NCBI GenBank assembly: GCA_963677175.2
Contig: CAXXES010000003.1
Span: forward strand, 315,739 to 379,738
DNA: 64,000 nt
Reading direction: 5' to 3'
Origin: Sunxiuqinia sp963677175
GTDB lineage: Bacteria > Bacteroidota > Bacteroidia > Bacteroidales > Prolixibacteraceae
Shown: piece after piece, positions 18,701 to 27,750 of the stretch
Layout of the letters: each line of letters begins with the position of its first letter
Numbering within the stretch: position 1 is the stretch's first letter
Made by a program: the position numbers and the translations under genes
Notes under the pieces: model-generated
Seen by the model: only the letters and a program-made list of their open reading frames with translations
Told to the model about the DNA's origin: nothing
The model's database searches: none

Positions 18701-19768
18701 ATGGAATTGAAAACGATTCGTTTACAGGATTTGGAGACCTTTGGGAGGAGCGAACTTTTTCAGTCGTTCGAAATCAAACCAATAAGCGCAGCCCGAATCC
18801 AATCCTATTTGAACAATCCACATGGGCTTCCCGGCGATGTGGTGTTGTATTTATTGCACGAAGAGAATAAGCTGCTTGCTTTCCGGACCTTGTTTGCGGG
18901 CAGGCTGATGAATCAATCCAAGCGGTTTGCCTGGCTGAGTGGGAATTGGGTTCATCCCCACTATCGCAGGCAAGGCTACTCGAAGCGCTTGCTGGATGAG
19001 GCATTAAAAGACTGGGACGAGCGGCTCATGTTTACCAACTACGCGCCGGAATCGTTGCAGCTTTACCTGAAAACAAAGCAGTTTCAAACGGTATATCTGG
19101 ATTACGGCACCCGATTTTACTTTTATTTCAGAAGCCGGAAAGTGCTGGCTGGACGGTATCCGAAATTGGCATTCCTGCTTCCGGTTCTCGATTTTTTTAT
19201 TCAACTGGCAGCCGGATTTACGCACCTGTTATTTCGCCCGATGCGCGTCAGGCATTTCAGCATGAAGGAGTCGAACCTGCCAGATGAAGCCTGCCTGGAG
19301 ATGGCCGAAGCGAAGAAGGATTCCTACCTTTTTGCCCGGGGACGGAAGGAGCTGGAGTGGATTTTCAATCATCCATGGCTTTCGGCAAGCGATACTCAAT
19401 CTACGGACAACTATCCTTTTTCGTCTTTTGCCGGACAGTTTAAGTATCGTTCAATCAAGATTTTTCATCAGAATAAGCTGATTGGTTTCATGGTCGTACT
19501 GCTGCGCGATGGCCATATGAGCACCGTTCATCTTCAGCTGCCATACGATAGGATGCGGATTGCAGCTCGATTCTTGATTCGTGTGGCAACAAAAAATAAG
19601 GTGGAAACACTAACCGTGCTCAATCCGAAACTGGCAAAAGAAATTCAAAAGCGCCCCAATCCGTTTTTGCTTCATAAAAAAATAGAACACGGAATCTATT
19701 CCTCTTTCCCTGTTTCATCTGCTATGCGGAAAATTCAGGATGGCGAAGGTGATTTTATCTTTAGTTAA
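18701..19768 (+). CDS. GNAT-family N-acetyltransferase-like protein
   Basis: 355 residues, beginning 3 bp after the previous stop. The GNAT core is N-terminal: LLAFRTLFAGRL then NWVHPHYRRQGYSKRLLDEAL, where R-R-Q-G-Y-S is the acetyl-CoA pyrophosphate loop. The rest (residues ~160-355) contains a hydrophobic stretch LAFLLPVLDFFIQLAAGF and a second GNAT-like half ending in RFLIRVATK. It closes the run of two deacetylases and two acyltransferases. I infer that the four proteins modify one surface polymer by removing and adding acyl groups. Confidence 0.72.
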   Translation: MELKTIRLQDLETFGRSELFQSFEIKPISAARIQSYLNNPHGLPGDVVLYLLHEENKLLAFRTLFAGRLMNQSKRFAWLSGNWVHPHYRRQGYSKRLLDEALKDWDERLMFTNYAPESLQLYLKTKQFQTVYLDYGTRFYFYFRSRKVLAGRYPKLAFLLPVLDFFIQLAAGFTHLLFRPMRVRHFSMKESNLPDEACLEMAEAKKDSYLFARGRKELEWIFNHPWLSASDTQSTDNYPFSSFAGQFKYRSIKIFHQNKLIGFMVVLLRDGHMSTVHLQLPYDRMRIAARFLIRVATKNKVETLTVLNPKLAKEIQKRPNPFLLHKKIEHGIYSSFPVSSAMRKIQDGEGDFIFS

Positions 19769-19816
19769 CTGCCTGTTTAAAAGAAAAAATCGCTATTTTC
19801 GCCAAAATTTTTTGAG

Positions 19817-20479
19817 ATGAACGTAATCAACCTGAGCGACTCCAATTCTATTTTCAATCAATATCTTGCAGAAATTCGTGATCATGAGATTCAACGGGAT
19901 CCGTTGCGGTTTCGCAAAAACCTCCAGCGTTTTGGAGAAATCTTTGCTTATGAGATCAGTAAAACGTTGGAATTTAAAATCAATGAGGTAAAAACACCCC
20001 TGGGAATTGCTAAGGTTCCTAAATTGGTGCAACAACCGGTTTTGGCCACCATTTTACGAGCAGGCTTGCCGCTTCAGCAAGGATTACTCAATTATTTCGA
20101 CCGGGCTGAAAACGCCTTCATCTCGGCTTATCGCAAATACGATAATCAGGGTGAATTTCATATTGAATTTGAATATCTGGCTTCGCCTGATTTAAATGAG
20201 AAGGTGGCCATTCTGTCTGATCCGATGTTGGCATCAGGGGCATCCATGGAAATTGGCTACAAAGCCTTGCTTCAGAAAGGTGAGCCGAGCCATGTGCATT
20301 TGGTGGCGATTATAGCCAGTAAAAAAGGGGTTGCCTACGTGCAGGAAGCCATTAAGGCCAAAAATGTGACGCTTTGGGTTGGAGCCATTGATGATGAAAT
20401 GACCGTCAAATCGTACATTGTTCCCGGGTTGGGCGATGCCGGCGACCTGGCTTTCGGTCCCAAGGTTGATTCGCACTAA
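19817..20479 (+). CDS. upp: Uracil phosphoribosyltransferase
   Basis: 220 residues. The family motif ILSDPMLASGASM is the PRPP-binding loop (usual form DPMLATGGS), and the C-terminal GLGDAGDLAFG matches the uracil-binding GDAGDRxFG with L for R. TILRAGLPLQQGLL is the usual RAG loop. It makes UMP from uracil and PRPP in pyrimidine salvage. It stands alone on the plus strand, with a minisatellite immediately downstream. Confidence 0.93.
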   Translation: MNVINLSDSNSIFNQYLAEIRDHEIQRDPLRFRKNLQRFGEIFAYEISKTLEFKINEVKTPLGIAKVPKLVQQPVLATILRAGLPLQQGLLNYFDRAENAFISAYRKYDNQGEFHIEFEYLASPDLNEKVAILSDPMLASGASMEIGYKALLQKGEPSHVHLVAIIASKKGVAYVQEAIKAKNVTLWVGAIDDEMTVKSYIVPGLGDAGDLAFGPKVDSH

Positions 20480-20537
20480 AAGACATTCTGCAACATTTGG
20501 GTATAAGGGTAGTTGAGCAACGAAAAGGGCAGTGGGG

Positions 20538-20768
20538 AACAATAACCGCTCGGTGCAAAGCAATAACCGCTCGTCGTTAAGCAATAAGCTCTCCGTGCAA
20601 AGCAATAACCGCTCGTCGCTAAGCAATAACCGCTCGGTGCAAAGCAATAACCGCTCGGTGCAAAGCAATAACCGCTCGGTGCAAAGCAATAAGCTCTCGG
20701 TGCAAAGCAATAAGCTCTCGGTGCAAAGCAATAACCGCTCGTCGTTAAGCAATAATTGCTCGATACCA
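20538..20768 (+). repeat. Eleven-copy 21-bp minisatellite
   Basis: Eleven head-to-tail 21-bp units of form AGCAATAACCGCTCGGTGCA plus A. The variants alternate CCGCTC/GCTCTC and GGTGCAA/GTCGTTA. The period is a multiple of three and no in-phase stop occurs, so both strands stay open. The plus strand reads SNNRSVQ-type heptads from 20532 to 20882, and the minus strand reads LLLCTER-type heptads. There is no convincing ribosome site or homology, so I call it a repeat and not a gene. It fills the 420-bp gap between upp and the ECF sigma gene. Confidence 0.9.
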
Positions 20769-20899
20769 AGCATAGTTGATGGAAAAGTTGCGCGGATAAA
20801 TCAGCCGGGAGAAGGGTTGGCATTTAAAATTGATTCAGGTGTGTTTTCAATGGTAGAATTTTTAATTTTGACCAGTTTGTAAACGAGAGTTGAAAAGCG

Positions 20900-21484
20900 T
20901 TGCGCGAAAATTTATTTCATACGAACCAGGAACTTATTCTTAAACTGAAGGAAGGATCTTCTGAGGCTTTTCAGGAGTTGTTTGACCGATATGGAAAAAG
21001 GATTCATCATTTTTCCATGAGCTATTTGAAGAATATCCATGAGGCGGAAGAGATCGTGCAAGAAGTTTTTTTGAAAATTTGGAACGTGAGAGAAGCACTG
21101 ACATTAGACAAATCGCTTGATTCATATATCTTCACTATCGCTAAAAACGCGATCTTAAATACAATTAGGAAAGCAAAGAACGAGCAAATCTATTTGAACT
21201 ACATCAAATTGCATCCAACCAAAAATATTTTGCTGGATGAAGAATTGGATTTTAAGGAGTTGGAGCGGGTGTATAAACATTCTATTGAGCAGTTAAGTCC
21301 TAGGCGGAAAGCGATTTTTCTTTTAAGCCGGGAACGAAATCTATCCAATGCCGAAATTGCACAATGCCTGGATATTTCTGTTAAGACTGTTGAGAACCAG
21401 ATGACTTCAGCGTTAGCTCAAATCAAAAAAGAACTTCTTTCAGCCGGATTCTCGGCCTTAATCTATTTCGAATTGTTTCTTTAA
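20900..21484 (+). CDS. ECF RNA polymerase sigma factor (PUL-associated)
   Basis: 194 residues from a TTG at 20900; an in-frame stop lies at 20891 and no ATG occurs before residue 40, so the TTG start is likely. Region 2 is residues ~25-90 (FQELFDRYGKRIHHF, AEEIVQEVFLKIW) and region 4 is ~128-185 (LSPRRKAIFLLSRERNLSNAEIA, ISVKTVENQMTSALAQIKKEL). This is the Bacteroides-expansion type of sigma-70 factor. It precedes a FecR-like anti-sigma gene and a SusC/SusD pair, the standard trans-envelope signalling set in which the SusC transporter's N-terminal domain tells FecR to free sigma. Confidence 0.93.
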   Translation: MRENLFHTNQELILKLKEGSSEAFQELFDRYGKRIHHFSMSYLKNIHEAEEIVQEVFLKIWNVREALTLDKSLDSYIFTIAKNAILNTIRKAKNEQIYLNYIKLHPTKNILLDEELDFKELERVYKHSIEQLSPRRKAIFLLSRERNLSNAEIAQCLDISVKTVENQMTSALAQIKKELLSAGFSALIYFELFL

Positions 21485-21559
21485 TTCAAAAAAAAATCAA
21501 TTCGTAATAGGGGCTAGCTGTCTTGTATGTGTATACCTGTATGAAACGGATAATTTTTC

Positions 21560-22594
21560 ATGAGACCAAAGCAAGGCATCAATTTGAATGAGTACCAGAA
21601 AAAAATGCTTTCTGGTGAAATAAACGAAACCGATAAGGAGCAGCTGCAGGCGTACATCAATTCAAGCTATCGGGATCAGAAGCTGGACGATTTGATGTCA
21701 AAACACTGGAATAAAATTCAGAATTTCCACACCGGGCAGAACGATCTTTATTTTATCCAACTTAAAAACTGCATCTGGGCAAAAATTTCTTCCCCCAGGC
21801 AAGAGCAATCGATTCCGACAAACAGAGGCAGAGCCTGGAAATCTAACCTTGTACGCATTGCTGCAATCTTATTTATTCCCTTGTTGATTAGTTCGGTTTA
21901 CTTGTCTTACAAGTTGTCCCAATTAGCGGCAACAGCGGATCAGGTAGCCATGCAACAGGTATTTGCCAGTCCGGGGTCGCGCGTACAATTCACTTTGCCC
22001 GATCAGAGTGTTGTGTGGCTGAATTCAGGTAGTTCACTCGAATACCCCGTCAACTTTACCCGCCTTGACGAACGAAAGGTAAAACTTACCGGACAGGGAT
22101 ATTTTGAGGTAGCGCACGCTAAAGACCAATCGTTTATTGTCGAAACCGGGGAGTTGAATATTCGGGTTTTGGGAACCTCCTTTGATGTGTCGAACTACTC
22201 GAACGACCAGTTGATGAGCTCGACCCTGGAAGAAGGATCAATCGCCTTATTAAATTCACGGGGAGAAGAAGTGGCCCGTTTGTTGCCAGGGCAGCAGGCT
22301 AAGTTGGATAAAGACTCACGAAAGCTATACATTGAAGACGTTGATACCCGTTTAACCACCTCATGGAAAGATGGTCGCTTAATCTTTAAAAATGCTCCCT
22401 TACAAGAAGTCACCAAACAACTGGAACGGTGGTTTAATTGCACGATCTACGTGGCTCCGGAGCTTCTGGATTCCGGAATTCTTTATACCGCGACTATTCA
22501 AGACGAAACGCTAATTGAGGTTTTGCAGATGATTGAAATTTCGACGAACGTGAACACAAAAATTGAAAACAGGGAGGTACGAATTATGGAATAA
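21560..22594 (+). CDS. FecR-type anti-sigma factor
   Basis: 344 residues. A cytoplasmic N-terminal part is followed by one transmembrane helix (VRIAAILFIPLLISSVYLSY, ~98-117). Next come the periplasmic FecR domain (ASPGSRVQFTLPDQSVVWLNSGS, KLTGQGYFEVAH, VLGTSFDVSNY) and the C-terminal DUF4974 domain (LIFKNAPLQEVTKQLERWF). Known role: it holds the ECF sigma at the membrane until the STN domain of the partner TonB-dependent transporter binds it. The neighbouring SusC carries such an STN domain. Confidence 0.93.
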   Translation: MRPKQGINLNEYQKKMLSGEINETDKEQLQAYINSSYRDQKLDDLMSKHWNKIQNFHTGQNDLYFIQLKNCIWAKISSPRQEQSIPTNRGRAWKSNLVRIAAILFIPLLISSVYLSYKLSQLAATADQVAMQQVFASPGSRVQFTLPDQSVVWLNSGSSLEYPVNFTRLDERKVKLTGQGYFEVAHAKDQSFIVETGELNIRVLGTSFDVSNYSNDQLMSSTLEEGSIALLNSRGEEVARLLPGQQAKLDKDSRKLYIEDVDTRLTTSWKDGRLIFKNAPLQEVTKQLERWFNCTIYVAPELLDSGILYTATIQDETLIEVLQMIEISTNVNTKIENREVRIME

Positions 22595-22598
22595 AATA

Positions 22599-22627
22599 AA
22601 AGGACAGTGTTCGCACCACTGTCCTTT
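22599..22627 (+). terminator. Hairpin between fecR and susC
   Basis: AAAGGACAGTG pairs perfectly with CACTGTCCTTT over a seven-base loop. No T-run follows, so termination may be partial. It can uncouple constitutive sigma/FecR expression from inducible SusC. Confidence 0.65.
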
Positions 22628-22675
22628 GTGAATCAATCATATAGAAATAATTAATTCAACGAAAAAAACAAATTT

Positions 22676-25600
22676 ATGAAAAAAACTTGGTTCTTATCGG
22701 ACTACAGGTATTTATTTGCCTGTATCGGAAAAATCTTAAAAATTATGAGATTAACTGTTTTTCTGGTCACCCTAACTTGCCTGCAAACACTCGCTGTTAG
22801 CAATTACGCACAGAGTCAGAAATTGGAGCTGAAAGTCACAAAAGCTACCATTGCTGAAGTGTTGGATCAAATTGAAAATCAAAGCGATTACTTCTTCTTC
22901 TACAATAATAAGAATGTAAGCCTTGATTCTCAGGTATCGCTTGACTTGAAAGACAAAACGATCAACGAAGTTTTAGATGTATTATTTGCCGGGGCTGACA
23001 TCAGTTACACGATCAATAACCGACAGATTATTTTGTCAGGTTCTATTCCGGGCAGTTCGCTGCAACAGGAACGAACAATCAGCGGTGTGGTCAATGATGA
23101 TTCTGGTCAGCCGTTGCCCGGTGTGACGGTTTTGGTTAAAGGAACCATTCGCGGAACAATCGCTGATTTTGATGGAAATTACACCATTCCGAACGTTCCG
23201 GTGGGGAGCACGCTGGTGTTCTCCTTTGTAGGGATGCGCACCCAAGAATTTTTGGTGGGCAACCAAAGTCGTATTGATGTCGTGCTGGAACAAGATGCGA
23301 TTGGAATAGAAGAAGTGGTGGCCATTGGTTATGGCACACAGAAAAAGGCAAATTTAACCGGAGCGGTAGGAAGTGTCCAGATGGAAGATCTGGAAAGCAG
23401 ACCTTTGACTAATGCCAGCTTGGTATTGCAAGGGACAGTTTCCGGAGTATATGCGTTACAAAATTCAGGAAAGCCCGGAGACGACCAAGCCATTATCGAT
23501 ATCAGGGGTGTCGGAACATGGGGCAATAATGCGCCGTTGATTATTATTGATGGTTTCCCAGGTAGCATGTCTGATGTAAATGCCAATGACATAAAATCAA
23601 TATCGGTGTTGAAAGACGCTGCCTCATCCGCTATTTACGGGAACAGGGCGGCCAATGGTGTAATTTTGATTACCACAAAGAGAGGAACTCCCGGTAAGAT
23701 GCAAGTTAGTTACAATGGCTATTATGGCGTTCAGAAGGCAACCAGATTACCTGATGTTTTAAGCTCGGTCGAATTTGCAACACTCGAGAATGAGGCATCG
23801 GTTAATTCAGGCAGAGTTCCTAATTTCACCGAGGAGGATATTCAAAAATATGCTACTCACAATGACCCCATGTATCCTGATATTGACTATTTCGACGTTT
23901 ATTATGGTCAGGCAAACACCCAAAATCATCGCTTGAGTATGACTGGTGGTAGCGATAATTTGCAGTTTGCGTTTATGCTCGGACATTTAGATCAGGACGG
24001 TATTATGGTAGCGACCAACTATAAGAAGACAGATTTTCGTTCTAATATTGATGCCTATTTTCTAAACGATAAAAAGTTGAGATTATCAACTAAACTGGCT
24101 GGTAATCTTGGAATAAAAGGGGAGCCTACTAGTGTTTGGAATGCTTCATGGTATGCTACTACTGCTGCTATTTATCCTCTTAAAAATGCAGACGGAGAAT
24201 ACATGACAGTCAATGGAGAACTAAATCCATATGCAAGCATTAAAGCTGGTAGTACTGCTGAAACCAAACGCTATAATTTTAGCGGACAGGTAGAGGCAGA
24301 GTATGAGCTTACTAAAGGTCTAAGTGCACAAATGACGTATGGGTATAATGTCACCACATCAAATCGGAATGCTTTCAATGCAAATGTGACTTTAGTAAAC
24401 AGAGATGGAAGTTATAAAACAGAATCATCTGATTTGCGGGTTACAGATCAAACCGATGTTCAAACGATGTTGACGACTTTGTTGAAATACGATAAAATAT
24501 TTGGTAAGCACGATCTGAAATTGTTGGGCGGTTATTCAGAAGAAGAGTTTAACTATGACTGGCAGGATGGCTATCGGAGAAACTTTGTTAACAATACGCA
24601 ACGAGTTCTTTCTCTAGGTGATGCTGCCACACAGACAAATGATGCCGGAAGCTACGACTTGGGTTTGCGGTCCTATTTTGGGCGTATAAACTATGTTTAT
24701 GACGAGAAATATCTATTTGAAGCTAACGTTCGGCGAGATGGTTCTTCTCGATTTGCAAATGGAAATCAGTGGGGAACATTCCCGTCATTCTCCGGTGGTT
24801 GGATCATCTCGAAGGAAAGTTTTATGGAGAACCTTGGCTGGCTAAACTCATTGAAACTTCGCGCTTCCTGGGGACGACTTGGAAACGAAAATATAGGTAA
24901 TAGTCAATTATATACCGCAAGCGACATCCTGAGATCAGGTGTGAACTATTCATTGGGAGGTACCTTGTATTCGGGTGTTGCAGTACGCGATTTGACTAAT
25001 AAACAATTAACATGGGAAACTTCTCAGCAATTGAATTTTGGTATTGATTTGACATTGGATAAGGGCTTTGAAATGACCGCCGATTATTTCGAAAAAGAAA
25101 CAAAAGATTTGTTGTGGCCACAGGGAATCCCACTAACAATGGCAAAGAATGCGCCCTATGTAAATAATGGCGAGGTTCAGAATAAAGGGATTGAAGCTTC
25201 CTTTACTTACCGGAAAACATTTTCAAATGATCTGAAGTTCCGCGCCACGTTTAACGCGTCGCATATTGTGAATGAAATTACCAAAATGGACCCGGAGCAA
25301 ATTGGGTCGCCAAAAGCCAAAATAGTTGGTGCCGCCATTAATTCATTTTATGGTTATAAGATGGATGGAATCTATCAGGTTGATGATTTTGACTACGATG
25401 GAAGTACCTACACGTTAAAACCGGGTGTGGTCTCTGTTGTTAATTATAACGCGCAACCGGGTGACATCAAGTACAAGGACCTTAGCGGCGATGGCATTGT
25501 GGATCCGAATAATGACAGAACAGTAATCGGTAAACAATACCCGGATTTGACTTATTCAGTGAATCTGAGTTTAGATTGGAAACAATTTGATTTTAACGCA

Positions 25601-26014
25601 TTCTTACAGGGAGTAGAGGGCATTCAAGGATATATTTATTACGAAATTGCGATTCCATTTGGTGGCGCTGCGAATGCAGGTGCTTGGTGGAACGATAGGT
25701 GGACACCGGAAAATCCATCCAATACCTTACCAAGGCTGACTATGGACGCGGCTCGTAAAGAGGTTCATTCAAGTTTCTATATGCAGGATGCATCTTATCT
25801 CCGATTGAAGAACATTGAATTGGGTTATACCATCAGCTCGAGAATTGTTTCCAAGATTGGATTGAGTTCCGTGAGGGTTTACGGCAACATACAGAACGCT
25901 TTTACAATTACGAAGTTTAAAGGTTTTGATCCCGAGCAAAACGTTGATCAAACCAGAGCTCAGGCCTTCCCTCAGGTTCGTGTAATGACTATGGGTTTAA
26001 ATGTTAACTTTTAA
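22676..26014 (+). CDS. SusC/RagA-type TonB-dependent outer-membrane transporter with STN signalling domain
   Basis: 1,112 residues. A long N-terminus precedes the signal peptide (RLTVFLVTLTCLQTLAVSNYA); an internal ATG at 22745 could be the start. The STN (secretin/TonB N-terminal) domain follows at ~55-120 (VTKATIAEVLDQIENQSDYF). Then come the carboxypeptidase-like regulatory domain (ISGVVNDDSGQPLPGVTVLV), the TonB-box-like region EEVVAIGYGTQKK, the plug (ANLTGAVGSV...ANGVILITTKRG) and a 22-strand barrel ending in GLNVNF. The STN domain is the part that signals to FecR, which fits the two genes just upstream. It imports oligosaccharides together with the SusD lipoprotein 12 bp downstream. 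Confidence 0.96.
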   Translation: MKKTWFLSDYRYLFACIGKILKIMRLTVFLVTLTCLQTLAVSNYAQSQKLELKVTKATIAEVLDQIENQSDYFFFYNNKNVSLDSQVSLDLKDKTINEVLDVLFAGADISYTINNRQIILSGSIPGSSLQQERTISGVVNDDSGQPLPGVTVLVKGTIRGTIADFDGNYTIPNVPVGSTLVFSFVGMRTQEFLVGNQSRIDVVLEQDAIGIEEVVAIGYGTQKKANLTGAVGSVQMEDLESRPLTNASLVLQGTVSGVYALQNSGKPGDDQAIIDIRGVGTWGNNAPLIIIDGFPGSMSDVNANDIKSISVLKDAASSAIYGNRAANGVILITTKRGTPGKMQVSYNGYYGVQKATRLPDVLSSVEFATLENEASVNSGRVPNFTEEDIQKYATHNDPMYPDIDYFDVYYGQANTQNHRLSMTGGSDNLQFAFMLGHLDQDGIMVATNYKKTDFRSNIDAYFLNDKKLRLSTKLAGNLGIKGEPTSVWNASWYATTAAIYPLKNADGEYMTVNGELNPYASIKAGSTAETKRYNFSGQVEAEYELTKGLSAQMTYGYNVTTSNRNAFNANVTLVNRDGSYKTESSDLRVTDQTDVQTMLTTLLKYDKIFGKHDLKLLGGYSEEEFNYDWQDGYRRNFVNNTQRVLSLGDAATQTNDAGSYDLGLRSYFGRINYVYDEKYLFEANVRRDGSSRFANGNQWGTFPSFSGGWIISKESFMENLGWLNSLKLRASWGRLGNENIGNSQLYTASDILRSGVNYSLGGTLYSGVAVRDLTNKQLTWETSQQLNFGIDLTLDKGFEMTADYFEKETKDLLWPQGIPLTMAKNAPYVNNGEVQNKGIEASFTYRKTFSNDLKFRATFNASHIVNEITKMDPEQIGSPKAKIVGAAINSFYGYKMDGIYQVDDFDYDGSTYTLKPGVVSVVNYNAQPGDIKYKDLSGDGIVDPNNDRTVIGKQYPDLTYSVNLSLDWKQFDFNAFLQGVEGIQGYIYYEIAIPFGGAANAGAWWNDRWTPENPSNTLPRLTMDAARKEVHSSFYMQDASYLRLKNIELGYTISSRIVSKIGLSSVRVYGNIQNAFTITKFKGFDPEQNVDQTRAQAFPQVRVMTMGLNVNF

Positions 26015-26026
26015 AGGATCAGGATT

Positions 26027-27577
26027 ATGAAAATTCTAAATAGAATTATTACAATATTTATTGTTTCATCTGTTTTATTTGGTTGTGTGCAAGATCTTTT
26101 GGATAAGACACCGAAAGATGCCTTATCTCCTTCAACCTTCTTCCAGAATGAAACGCAATGTACAATGGCTCTGATGGGAGTTTACAACGCCATTCAGCCG
26201 AATGCAACGCCGACTCATTTTTATCAGTTTGAATTTATGTCGGATAATGGCTACTGCCAGGCTCCATGGCAAGGCTCCTATGAAGTTGGCAATTGGACTA
26301 CCAACTCAACGAGTTGGGCTCCGAACACAAAATGGACAATGGATTATGCTATTATTGCAAGGGCAAATGAGTTTATGCAGAACCTTGAGGCTGCTCCGGT
26401 AAGTGACGAAGTCAAATCTCAGATGGAGGGTGAAGCCAAATTTTTAAGAGCTTATGCCTATTCTGACTTGATTACTTATTTCGGCGATGTGCCGCTCATA
26501 ACCAGTGTGCAAACACTTGAAGATGCTTACGTGTCGCGAGATGCTAAAAGTGGCATTTTTACTCAGATCCTCAGCGATTTTGATGACGCTATAGCTGTTC
26601 TTCCGACATCCTATTCAAACCCTGGTCGTGCAACTAAAGGGGCTGCGCTGGCATATAAAGCTAAAATCTTACTTTTTAACGAAAAATGGGCAGAGGCAGC
26701 AGAGGCTGCAAAACAGGTTATTGATTTGGGAATTTATGATTTCTTTCCCGACTACGTTAATCTTTTCACTGAGGGCTATGAGAATAATGTGGAGGTTATT
26801 TTTGACATCCAGTATACAACATCACAGACACAACCCTGGCCTGCCCAACCGTTTGTTCTCGGTGTCTGGCCAACATCGAATATCACAGCTGATATGATTG
26901 ACTCGTACTACATGACTAATGGATTGCCGATTACAGATGCTTCATCCGGTTATGACGATCAGGCCCCAGGAGCTAACCGAGACCCCAGATTAGCCGCTAC
27001 AGTTGTTTTGCCAGGCTCACAGATGGGTACTGCCCAATTTTTACCAGCCAATGCTGCAGAACTTCCATGCAGTGCCAGGCCTCGGAAGTATGCGGAATAC
27101 GGAACAAGCGATGTAAATGTTAGTACACTGAATACTATTCTCATGCGCTATGCTGATGTATGCCTGATGCGTGCAGAAGCGCTTGTTGAATCCGGTAGTA
27201 CCGACCAGGAGATATACGACTTAATCAATGATGTTCGGGTACGGGTTGGAATGCCCTCTATTAAATCTGTTGAAGGTACCGGTCTAAGTCAGGATGAACT
27301 CCGCCAAATAGTTCGACATGAAAGGAGGGTTGAGTTATGTATGGAAGGAACACGGTATGGCGATATGCTGCGTTGGAAAGATGAATCACTGGTCCATGAT
27401 GTTTACGGTTGGGATAAATCGAAGTTATCCGATCCGTCAGATCCCGCGAAATGGGTTTTTACACAGATAAAAGTTGCTGACAGAGTCTTTAATGCTACCA
27501 AAGGCTGGTTGTGGCCAATTCCACAAGCCGATATCGATATCAACAAAAAATTGCTTCCTCAAAATCCGGGTTATTAA
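26027..27577 (+). CDS. SusD/RagB-type glycan-binding lipoprotein
   Basis: 516 residues. The lipoprotein signal ends SSVLFGC with Cys20 as the lipidation site. SusD signatures are LDKTPKDALSPSTFFQNE, the TPR-like middle (EAKFLRAYAYSDLITYFGDVPL) and the C-terminal LMRYADVCLMRAEALVESG and RHERRVELCMEGTRYGDMLRWK. It caps the SusC barrel and binds the target glycan at the cell surface. A strong hairpin terminator follows, so the enzymes downstream need readthrough or their own promoter. Confidence 0.96.
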   Translation: MKILNRIITIFIVSSVLFGCVQDLLDKTPKDALSPSTFFQNETQCTMALMGVYNAIQPNATPTHFYQFEFMSDNGYCQAPWQGSYEVGNWTTNSTSWAPNTKWTMDYAIIARANEFMQNLEAAPVSDEVKSQMEGEAKFLRAYAYSDLITYFGDVPLITSVQTLEDAYVSRDAKSGIFTQILSDFDDAIAVLPTSYSNPGRATKGAALAYKAKILLFNEKWAEAAEAAKQVIDLGIYDFFPDYVNLFTEGYENNVEVIFDIQYTTSQTQPWPAQPFVLGVWPTSNITADMIDSYYMTNGLPITDASSGYDDQAPGANRDPRLAATVVLPGSQMGTAQFLPANAAELPCSARPRKYAEYGTSDVNVSTLNTILMRYADVCLMRAEALVESGSTDQEIYDLINDVRVRVGMPSIKSVEGTGLSQDELRQIVRHERRVELCMEGTRYGDMLRWKDESLVHDVYGWDKSKLSDPSDPAKWVFTQIKVADRVFNATKGWLWPIPQADIDINKKLLPQNPGY

Positions 27578-27595
27578 TTAGAAATCAATTGATAA

Positions 27596-27639
27596 GTGAG
27601 GAGCAGGAGCTGGTTTTGTGCCCTGTTCCTCACTTTTTT
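27596..27639 (+). terminator. Intrinsic terminator after susD
   Basis: A 12-bp stem GTGAGGAGCAGG / CCTGTTCCTCAC (one G-U pair) is followed by a T-run at 27634. It would limit enzyme-gene transcription relative to susCD. Confidence 0.88.
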
Positions 27640-27750
27640 ATGAAAGGCATCAACCGGTTTACGCTTTGTAAATTCACAAAAAATGCCCATTTTTGAGAAA
27701 AGTAATTTTTACTTTTAAAGTCGATTGAATCAAACCAAAACAAGCTTGAA

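Noticed and set aside
20538..20768. CRISPR array
   Set aside because: Units are contiguous 21-mers with no unique spacers, and no cas gene is nearby.
20234..20773. Long minus-strand open frame with repeated LLLCTER text
   Set aside because: It exists because the 21-bp repeat has no stops in phase; part of it is antisense to upp, and it has no start signal or family similarity.
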